64,000 bases of DNA from Cytidiella melzeri (lineage: Eukaryota; Basidiomycota; Agaricomycetes; Polyporales; Irpicaceae), in contig JABYQR010000110.1 of the NCBI GenBank assembly GCA_022592445.1, forward strand, positions 1 through 64,000, written 5' to 3'. The position numbers and the translations under genes are program-made. Below are positions 56,116-64,000 of this stretch, one piece after another (the first letter of the stretch is position 1; each line of letters begins with the position of its first letter). Under the pieces are notes generated by a model. The model was not told where the DNA came from. It was given only the letters and a program-made list of their open reading frames with translations, and ran no database searches.

Positions 56116-56462
56116 GCAGGAAAAACGCAGGCCTGGATTTATTTCTCTATCGATATAGGAGGCACAGTGTTTTTCCTTGATGTACCATAGCTATCCTCGA
56201 TCCAGCATGTTGTGGATGAGGCACATCACAGTACTTTGGATGGCTGTATTGGTAGCTTTGTTGAAGTCAATGTCGCTCAACTTGCTTCTTTGACACGTGT
56301 TCTGTGCGATATCACATAGTTCAGTGTCAGTTATGTCAGTCTTATAGTTTAGGACTGACAAGATTACTATTCCTCCCCCATGACATCAATTCATTCAGAG
56401 TACCTACCTTTGAAAATGAAAATGAACACAACGTGAAAAATCCACGCAGAGAAATCTCGTAT
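56116..56462. other. Argonaute 3' region and spacer
   Basis: 347 bases with no gene; TTTTCC and AT-rich words near 56,165 and 56,395-56,420 may belong to the Argonaute 3' untranslated region. A tRNA gene follows on the opposite strand. Confidence 0.4.
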
Positions 56463-56550
56463 GCATTAAGGGGGAATCGAACCCCCGGCGGGTCGACGGA
56501 TGCAACCGTTCGAATGGCAACGACCCAGGTTACCACTACCCCATTAATGC
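56463..56550 (-). tRNA. tRNA-Gly (GCC) with an intron of about 17 bases
   Basis: On the minus strand the 88 bases fold as a tRNA. A 7-bp acceptor stem GCATTAA/TTAATGC is perfect. The D arm contains TAGTGGTAA. The T arm is GGGGG-TTCGATT-CCCCC. The anticodon stem is GGTCG/CGACC with loop TT-GCC-A, and the insertion ATTCGAACGG... follows the base after the anticodon, the canonical nuclear tRNA intron position. Anticodon GCC means glycine, based on the U33 placement. TGC (Ala) would be read if the loop is shifted by one, but then the stem pairs worse. Confidence 0.85.
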
Positions 56551-56871
56551 TTGGAGATCTTGAGCAACGAGCCGGGATGATTCGCATGTCCAAGTATACC
56601 GTGTTCGCGTACTGTTGAACGGGCTCCCAGTCTCATTTCTATTCATCTTGTCATCGACACAGTGGGTCCTCAACCAAGATGAAGGACTCGCTGAGATGAA
56701 AATTTGCGCCAAGAGTTTTCATTGTCCTGGTCACAGATCCACCGTTTAAGTACACATAGCATAGTGAATGACACATTATACGCGTAGATACCCAAGTCTC
56801 ATAATCAAAACTTGTTTTTACCTGTGTGTTGCACAGGTAATTGATGCGTTGCAAGCAAGAACAAATGGTCA
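56551..56871. other. Spacer between tRNA-Gly and the M50B-like gene
   Basis: 321 bases, AT-rich toward 56,800. Holds the 5' flank of the tRNA and the 3' region of the next minus-strand gene. Nothing else seen. Confidence 0.35.
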
Positions 56872-58448
56872 CTACATGTTACCTACCACAGCCGCAAATA
56901 GAGCAGAGCATATTGTAAACAGCAGACTGCAGGAGAGACTCGGGGCAGCACTATGCGAACCAGGTACAGGGAGAAAATGCCGCGAGTCGGAAGCCTGCTG
57001 TGCGGAGGATTCCTGTGACCCAAAGAACGAGCTCAGCGAGAGACAGTGCGAACAGATGAATGGTAAGTAGAACTGACCTTGAAAGTTACAATCCCGACGA
57101 TGATTGCTGCAGCGAAGAATACAATAGCTTGGAGGAGCCAGATGACTCCCCAGACTAGCGATATTGGGTCAGCTGAGAGAATGAAACGGGCGAGCAAGAC
57201 TGTTTACCCTGGGAGGGACAACATCCGCAGATGTCGGCAAACGAACTTGCATCTGACCCGTTCACCTTGCGCGAAATGGTATCATCTGCAGCGTTGCTTG
57301 GATGAGCAAATCGCAAGAGCAATGAAGTTTCGCTACACCTCACCTATGACGTCCCATAGTACGTACATATCAGACATGACGCCTATAAATAGTATCTAGG
57401 GCGACGACTCAATGCAATGCAAAGTAGAAATAACAATGAAATGGTCCTTACAAAATATCTCAAAGCAACTCCTCCTCCCACGAACCAAAAGAGGACAATC
57501 AAACCCGACATGCCCAGGATAAGAATCCATGTTCTACCCAAAGATTAGCGAGAGATCGTTGTGCAACGCAGCTATTGTAAACTCACAGTATCTCTCGCCT
57601 TGCCCACCAGAGAAAGAATAAGAAGAACACGGCAAGAACTAAACATGCGATCTTGCTGGCGTTTGTGTCGAAGCCACACACGATGAGCGCAGCGCCGATC
57701 AAGCCTGAACCAAGGTATCCAGCAGGGAGCGTTAGCCAGGGAATACCTCCTGACATGTGCGTCGCTCCGCCCTCATCGGCTTTAGTTAAATATGAATTAT
57801 CGTGCTCGCCACAGTGAGTGCTTCACACTCACGGTCGATCTCAATAGAATGAATAGTCGCACAGGTGAGGACTGAGACGCGGGGTCAATGGCTCCATCTC
57901 GGCTGGGCTAGCATGCGAACGAAGGATGCTCACCACCGACTAGTGCATGACTCATCTGAGACAGATTCACAAACCGTCAGCCACTGTGTCCAAGCCTAGT
58001 GAAGGGGGGATTACCTCATGGAACCCCACTGTCAAAAGTCTGTTCGAGAACGACTTCGGTAAGTTTCACAGTCCCCGCAGCGGTTGCGGAACTCACTTGA
58101 AGGGATACACTACGGTTGCGGGCACCCGAGAAGAATATACAGTGAGCCTCGCTCGAGCTATCGCACACGGAGATTACTGAACTCACGTATCAGCGTCAGG
58201 TACGGAAGATGCCTGCAAATGGTGATCAGTCATTGCACAAACAGTATACAGCGAGCTAGTAAGACATACCACAGAAGAGCTATAACGACAATATAACACG
58301 CCGCCACTATGAGCGTCGTTCTCTGGGTGTCATTTGGCGTGAGCTGTTCCCGTGCATTTCGTGCAACAAGATACACAGGGTGGTTCGAAAATGAGCTATC
58401 TGTGACTTGGGGGTAGTACCCTGCAGATGAGTGGTCGTAAACAGGCAT
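56872..58448 (-). CDS. M50B-like membrane metallopeptidase
   Basis: Twelve short exons (58448-58270, 58212-58187, 58109-58097, 58039-58015, 57955-57934, 57871-57833, 57779-57587, 57533-57452, 57395-57344, 57285-57208, 57154-57078, 57012-56872) give 308 residues. Features: a TM after NDTQRTTLIVAACYIVV, then TVGFHEMSHALVG with HExxH zinc site HEMSH, IHSIEIDPDEGGATHMSGG, PWLTLPAGYLGS, ACLVLAVFFLFFLWW and ILILGMSGLIVLFWFVGGG. The conserved SDASSFADICGC segment precedes the last TM. These match the fungal M50B-like family, related to intramembrane site-2-type proteases. The substrate is unknown. The HE and SH halves of the motif are on separate exons. Exon 3 is 13 bases. Confidence 0.88.
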
Positions 58449-58863
58449 TCAAGGTCTTCGCGAGAGTTGTGAGTAAGACGGAGGCGGTGGTACATGGAAG
58501 AGTAGCACAGGTCCGCAAAGCGAGGCTCTTGGGGTTCGGGACGTCAAGCACTGAACTGGCCCAACCAGGGAATCTCATCAACTCGGCGTTGCGCGCCTCT
58601 GCAGCGTCATGCGCAGCCACACGCCTACAATACCGGTTCAAAGTGACTTAGAAATGATATACCAGTCATGAAATACGTAGATTCGTGATTACGATAGTAG
58701 GATACAGACGAGTACAGAAGAGCGTGCAATGAGACCGAGAACGTATGCAGACAAAACAACAGCAACATGAGCAATCCAAGGCGTAACAGACACAAAGAGG
58801 ATAATGATAGAGGCGAAGGCGAAGAGGAGACAAGGAGGAAAGCAGACCAAACACATAGTGATT
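58449..58863. other. Spacer between the M50B-like gene and eEF3
   Basis: 415 bases: promoter of the M50B-like gene, then the 3' untranslated region of eEF3, which is AT-rich (58,680-58,860). ORFs here are shadows. Confidence 0.4.
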
Positions 58864-61800
58864 TTAGAGCTCCTCGTCAGTGAACACCTCCTCACCACGC
58901 TTCCTCCGGGCGATGCGGTCCTTCTTAGCCTTGCGCTGCTCAGCCGCAGTGAGCTTCTTCTTCTTGTTGACCTCGATCTTGTTACCCATAGCATCGTACT
59001 GATCCTCTTCCTCACCCGCCTTCTTGTCGATGCGGGCACCAGAACCTTGGCCCTCAACCCAGTTGTGGCCGGACGCCTCCAGACGACCGTCGCGCATGGC
59101 CCAAACTTCCTTGCAAAGAGACTCGGAGAAGTCACGGTTGTGCGTGATGACGAGCACACCACCCTCGAACTCTTTGAGCGCCTTGATGAGAGCAGCGAGC
59201 GACTCACGATCGAGGTAGTCTGAAAAGATATTTGTCAGCTTACTAGTTCAAACAGTATCAAGACGGCGCAAACGCACTGGTGGGCTCATCCAAGCACATG
59301 ATGTGAGGACGACGCCATGTCGCGGCACCGAGGACAACCTTGACCTTTTGACCACCGGAGAGACCACGCATGGTGTTATGCGACACAAACTCGGACTCGA
59401 GACCGAAGTCAGCGAAATGCTTCTCAATCTCGCGACGAACGAGTGGACGCATGAGTCCGAGACGCTGCGCCTCACGGGTATCGACCTCAAGAACCTTCTT
59501 CTCAAAGCCACGCTTGAGGAGCTCATCACGAGCGATCCAGATGTTCTCGGAGGACGACATGTTCTTGAAGGAGACCTCGTACTCGTACGACTGCTTCAGC
59601 TTCTTGCGGCTCAAGATCTCGTCGATGATGCGCTTCGTGCCCTCGTGGACGTAGACGGAGCCCTCCTTCATCTTCTGCTGCTCCTCCTCGGTAATCTGGC
59701 GCGACTCCTTCATCATCTCCTCGAGATCCTCACCAGTCTGGTAACGCCACAACATGTACTCGAGAGGAGTTTTGTCGAGGTGCTGATCAATGTGGTGGAA
59801 GGCATGCTGGGCAACGTAACCGATGACAAGGTTGGGGTGTTTCCAGACCTCACCACCGCAATTGGGCTCGGTGTCGCCGATGAGAAGCTTGACGAGAGTA
59901 GACTTTCCAGATCCGTTGGGACCGAGGACAGCAACACGGGAAGAGAGAGAGACTTGGAGGGTGATATCATAGAGCTGCTGCACAGTCTGAGTGGGGTACT
60001 TGAAGCCGACCTTTCGCATCTTGATCAATGACTTCTCCTTGGTCTTGACTCCGTCAAGGAGCGTCGGATCAGGGATCTTGAACATGTAGTCCTCAGCAGC
60101 CTCAAGGGTGTAGTAGGAACGGGCCTCGGGAACCTGCTTCATGAACGCCTCGAGGTTACCCTTGTAGCGGCGCAGCTTGAAGCGGTTAAGGTGAAGGACA
60201 TCCGTGATGGTGTTGTTTAAGAAGCCGGAGTCGTGCGAGACAATGATGGAAGTGCATGTAGTGAGAGACGTGAGGTAGCTCTCCAGCCATGCGACGTTGA
60301 CGACGTCCAAGTGATTCGTGGGCTCATCGAGCAGGAGGATATCAGCCTTGAACAGCATGGCACGAGCCAACGCGAGCTTCATCTTCCAACCACCAGAAAG
60401 ACTTCCGATAGCCTGCTTCTGCCTCTCGTCATCGAAGCCAACCGAGGCCAACGTTTCAGTGATCTCCTCGGTGTTCGCCTGAATACGCTTGTCAGAACAG
60501 ATGAAATCGAGAACAGAGGTGTCAGCCTCAGTTCCATCGATGTCGTGCTCGACGTAGAAGGTGCGGACTTCATCGGGAGATGGGAAGCCCTCAACCTGGC
60601 CGTTGGTAATGGCACGCATCAGGGTTGACTTTCCGGTACCGTTCCTACCACAAAGACCGTAACGGTGACCACGCTTGAGACGCAGAGTTGCCGTGTTGAG
60701 CAAAATCTTTGCACCATAAGCCAAAGAGAACTGGCAGTTGCAAAGGTCCTCGCCCTCCTCTTCGTCATCGGCGACGGCGTGATCCTCCTCTCCAATGGTG
60801 GCAGACTTGACGACCCACTCGTTGACGATGGTGAGCGGATCGGGGCTAGTCGTGAGGTACTTGATGTACGGAATGAGCAATTGCCATTGCGTGGTATCAA
60901 ACTCCTTAGCGTTGACGAGGTTGACGGCAAGGTTCGAAGCGTAGATGGTCTCGAGGTTGGCCACGGAGGGAACGGGGTTCGCGCCAGCCTTCTTGTAGAT
61001 CGCGATAAGTGAGTGGGCGAGCTGCTTCTCGTCGGCGAACTTCAGGGGAGGAAGATCGGTACCGTCTCCGTGTGGCACCTCACCGACCTGACGGAGGGTG
61101 GCGATGGCACGACCAACGACACTGCGAGCCTCTGGGTCACCGATGGTTGTCTCCACCTTGATGAGACCGGGAAGCAACTTGGGGATGAAAGGACGGACGG
61201 TGACAGGGGAGTCGACGAGCTTGGCCATGTTGTCAACGATGCTGTGATACAATTGAAACCGCGCGCTCATCACGGCGAACAATAATGAAGGACTTACACA
61301 GCAACCTTGCGCTTAGTAGCAGTCAGCTTCTCAGAAAGTCCACGAGAAAGCAGAGGCACCATGAGGGAAAGGGTAGGAGAATCTACTTCCGAAACGAATG
61401 TGGTGGCCGAGAGGAGTCCAATAGTAGGAACGACCTTCTCGACCGGGTTAATCAAAGAGTCGATGAGAGCAGGAATGAAGCGTTCGATATCCTTGTTCGA
61501 AATCAATGCGGTGGCCTTTTCGAGTGTAACGCGTGCCGCCTTCTTCACGTCAGCCTTGGTGTCCCAGATGGCCTCAGCGAGGATGGGGACAATTTCGGGG
61601 GTAAGACGGGCGATCTGAGCGGGAGCAGTGGCAATGAGCTGGTTGAGAACCGTCAACGAGCCTGTCTTGATCTGCCACTTGCCGGCCGTCTTGATTTCGT
61701 GGAGAAGGGCGGGGAGCACAAGTGCAGCAGCCCACTTGTTCATGTTGACAACATACTGCTGGACGGCGTCAATAGCCGCTGTCCTGACAGCGGGCATCTT

Positions 61801-62163
61801 ATCGGCGAAGGCCTCAAGCAAGCTAGCGTAGATACCGTCATTGATGAAAATAGGCTCAAGAGCCTTGACGGCGGGCGACTTTACGATGACGGTGATGGCA
61901 GCAGCAGCTCCCTCACGAGTCGCGGGCGACTTCTTGTCAGCGAGCGCCTTGACGACGGCATCAGCGAAGTTGAGGGTCTGGAAGGCCTTGGGACCATCCT
62001 TTTCGGCGATGGCAGCGAGCTGAGCAGCTGCGGCCTCACGGGTGGCCTTGTCAGCGACAAACAGACCGGTGATGTCGAATTGACCCTCAGCAGGGGCGAC
62101 AGCAGCCTTGAGAGAAGCGGGAGAGGGCGTAGCAGGAGCAGCAGCAGCGGTAACAGCGGGCAT
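58864..62163 (-). CDS. TEF3: Translation elongation factor 3
   Basis: Three coding exons (62163-61298, 61241-59278, 59219-58864) give 1,061 residues. N-terminal HEAT repeats occupy about the first 300 residues. ABC1 has [24 protein letters not shown] and [15 protein letters not shown]2 has GPNGSGKST, a chromodomain-like insert ([18 protein letters not shown]), [11 protein letters not shown] and a DEPTNYLD motif restored across the last intron. The C-terminus is strongly basic ([20 protein letters not shown]). eEF3 is an essential fungal ATPase that removes E-site tRNA during elongation. The ATG at 62,163 is chosen over 62,169 because the earlier ATGCAG is the acceptor of a 5'-leader intron. 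Codon choice is strongly biased to C-ending codons, as expected for very high expression. Confidence 0.97.
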
Positions 62164-62495
62164 CTGCATGATTCGATTGGGACATTAGACCTTGTGTAAC
62201 GAAAACGACAGGGTGTTTGTAGGGGGAACTCACTCTGATCGGTATACTGGTTTATGAAACTACTTGTTTTTGCGGTATGCGTAGGACAGGAAAAGGCCGT
62301 GCAAAGACGAACAAGTTATCGGAACACTCTATTCTAAATGGCCGGAGCCTGTGGTGAAGTCGAGTAAGCGAGTGCACTGGACGATGCTCGAGACCAACGC
62401 GGAAAACAAAGACTACACACCTTCTAGGGGTACAGAAAAAGAAAAGAAAGAGTGGGGAGGTGAGGTGCTAAAACGATCTGCTCACTCTTATATAC
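62164..62495 (-). promoter_or_regulatory. eEF3 leader with intron and TATA box
   Basis: On the minus strand an intron runs from 62,233 (AGA|GTGAGTTCC) to 62,164 (TCATGCAG), ending directly before the start codon. TATATAAG lies at 62,488-62,495 about 325 bases before the ATG. A leader intron abutting the ATG is common in highly expressed basidiomycete genes. Confidence 0.7.
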
Positions 62496-62922
62496 AACGC
62501 TAAGCTCCAGTGTCGGACTCTGAAAAATTGAGGGGTCCCACACGTGCCGATGAACCTATATCTTGGCGTCTATCAACATGGATGGCGCCGCGCCAATTCT
62601 CAGGCTGTGTCTGGTTCTCCAGACCATCCTCGGTCCTGCCAGTGACTGTGGAACAGCCTCAGCCTGGCAGACACGGGGAATGAGCGTTACCCCGCACTCA
62701 ACGCACAGTCTCTACATTTCGTTGTGGGCGAGACACGACGGGGACTACTAGCCCATGCTATACCCGAGGAGGTGGACAGCTGACCAGTGCCACCGGAATC
62801 GGCTGTATCATTTCGCCCTGCCGACAATACCGCTACACTGACAGAGCAACACGCAGTAGACATGGTGGCACTGAATGAATCTTCCCTTCCTGCTCCATAA
62901 GCATCCGTCTGTCATCCGAACT
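62496..62922. other. Spacer between eEF3 and the V-ATPase gene
   Basis: About 430 bases, no gene. Contains upstream eEF3 elements and the 3' end of the V-ATPase transcript. Confidence 0.4.
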
Positions 62923-64000
62923 TTACGACCCTTCCTCGTTCAGTCGCGCGAAGCTGAGGGGCGAAAATTGCTAAATATGGCCGGTGAGAGAGATAGAACG
63001 CGGAGTCAGCATGATGGAAAAGGCGGTGCAGGCGTGCACGGATTATGCATGGATTGGTACGTACATAGCCTCCAGCTTCGTAGTGCTTGCTGTTTGCCTC
63101 GACCCAATGCAGACGCAGTGCGTGCAGGAACGCGGAGAGACCCTATAGAGTGCAAAAGTTCATATCAACGCGAACTCTACTTTAATCACCGGATCCCATT
63201 CAGTCCAAGAAACACGACTCACCTCCATGATACATAGAATGAAAACGGTGAGGGTGAACCACATCGCGCCGACCACAACCAAGGCAATGATACCAACTAT
63301 GCCAGACATGCCGAGCACTTCAGCCATGGTCATGTCCCACAAGACCTCCGACAACTGAGCGTGCGCGAGCGACAACGCCCACAGACGGAGGTAAGAAGCG
63401 GTGTGCGAGATGCATCCGAGGCAAAACTCAATGGTGTGGATGATTTGATGGATCACAACCTCTCCGAAGTCGTGGTGTTCCTATCGATCAGCAGGACAAA
63501 ACGAGGGACACATGATTAGCTGCTTCTGCTTCTGTAGGAGAAACACGAGACAACGTACATGTTCTTCATCCGAGTCCGCGACAGCTCGTCCATTGCCTTC
63601 TTCTTCGCCTTCCAGCTGCTCATCCGTAGGGTGTCCGCCGGAATCCTCTCCGTCGAGGCCAATGTAGCCCTGGCGCTGAATCTTCTTCATCTCCTGGTAC
63701 TGCAAGTACGGTTTGGCGATGAGTAGTACAGGAACACATGTCATCGCTATCATCAATAATATCATCTGCACAGTACCCTGCCCAGGATACAGCTGCATGT
63801 CCGGATCGATCGCGCCTGGCGAAAGAAACATGGAGATCAACATGTTCAGGAGGGATGGTGGGGCAGTCGACGAAGTCTCCCAGTTGACGGTCCACTTGTA
63901 CAAGATGCAAACCACGAGGTAGCCAAAGATGGACTGGAGAAAGAGCATGCTTGGTATGAAATTGGTCCAGATGTCGGAACGGCGGTTGAAACGAATGTGG
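62923..64000 (-). CDS. VPH1: V-ATPase V0 subunit a, C-terminal part (5' end outside window)
   Basis: Exons 64000(cut)-63559, 63480-63223, 63142-63065 and 62970-62923 join in phase and end [15 protein letters not shown]. Membrane segments and signature residues of subunit a are clear: [13 protein letters not shown], a cytosolic loop with the acidic [38 protein letters not shown] (carrying the essential Arg that faces the proton-carrying c-ring), and [12 protein letters not shown]. Subunit a forms the proton half-channels and sends the pump to vacuole or Golgi; which isoform cannot be told from this part. The N-terminal half lies beyond 64,000. Confidence 0.95.

Noticed and set aside
61285..62199. 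Plus-strand frame of 304 codons opposite eEF3 exon 1, and another of 242 codons at 59,303-60,031
   Set aside because: They lie exactly antisense to a strongly codon-biased, unmistakable eEF3 coding sequence; the biased codons remove stops from the opposite strand. Composition is Leu/Gly/Asp-rich without domains.
62923..62970. Frameshift at the end of V-ATPase subunit a
   Set aside because: A recount of the T run gives four T residues after CAA, and the final exon reads [15 protein letters not shown] in phase with the preceding exon.
1..64000. CRISPR arrays, bacterial operons, ribosome-binding sites or riboswitches
   Set aside because: This is intron-rich eukaryotic nuclear DNA; no regularly spaced direct repeats or bacterial signals were seen.

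Overview
The window is nuclear DNA from a filamentous basidiomycete, most likely an agaricomycete. Genes are intron-dense, with introns mostly of 45-70 bases with GT..AG ends. The fungus-specific elongation factor eEF3 is present, together with complete RNAi genes (Dicer and Argonaute), chromodomain-bearing Ty3/gypsy and Tc1-type transposons, and a GEN1-like pseudogene. I cannot fix the genus; a Rhizoctonia-like (Cantharellales) fungus is only a guess.

Left end (1-21,240) is repeat-rich. It opens with a decayed GEN1/XPG-type nuclease pseudogene. A very large palindrome follows, centred near 12,157. Its inner arms (10,033-12,100 and 12,214-14,281) appear identical around a 113-base spacer. Its outer arms are diverged and end in relics of a Ty3-like LTR in opposite orientations. 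A 7.8-kb chromovirus with two 757-758-base LTRs sits inside the left outer arm, and the right arm preserves the empty target site. Next come a gene for a secreted proline/serine-rich protein, a motif-repeat intergenic stretch, and a 1.6-kb Tc1 element whose transposase carries one in-frame stop.

The middle and right (21,240-64,000) are gene-dense and mostly housekeeping. In order: Dicer (-), PITH-domain protein (-), phosducin-like PLP2 (+), beta-propeller amidohydrolase (-), NRAMP metal transporter (-), an unknown protein (-), an unknown 171-aa protein (-), POP7/Rpp20 (-), eRF1 (+), an unknown 382-aa protein (-), NTF2 (+), the dynamin VPS1 (+), EMC4 (+), Argonaute (+), an intron-containing tRNA-Gly (-), an M50B-like peptidase (-), eEF3 (-), and the 3' part of V-ATPase subunit a (-). 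For all but the ORF-only unknown I traced splice sites so that exon phases close.

Themes: Dicer and Argonaute lie 26 kb apart on one segment, next to a locus whose read-through transcript would fold into a perfect ~2-kb hairpin, a natural Dicer substrate. That link is inference. eRF1 and eEF3 (translation), POP7 and tRNA-Gly (tRNA biology), and VPS1, V-ATPase a and EMC4 (endomembrane) look like an ordinary housekeeping neighbourhood rather than one pathway.
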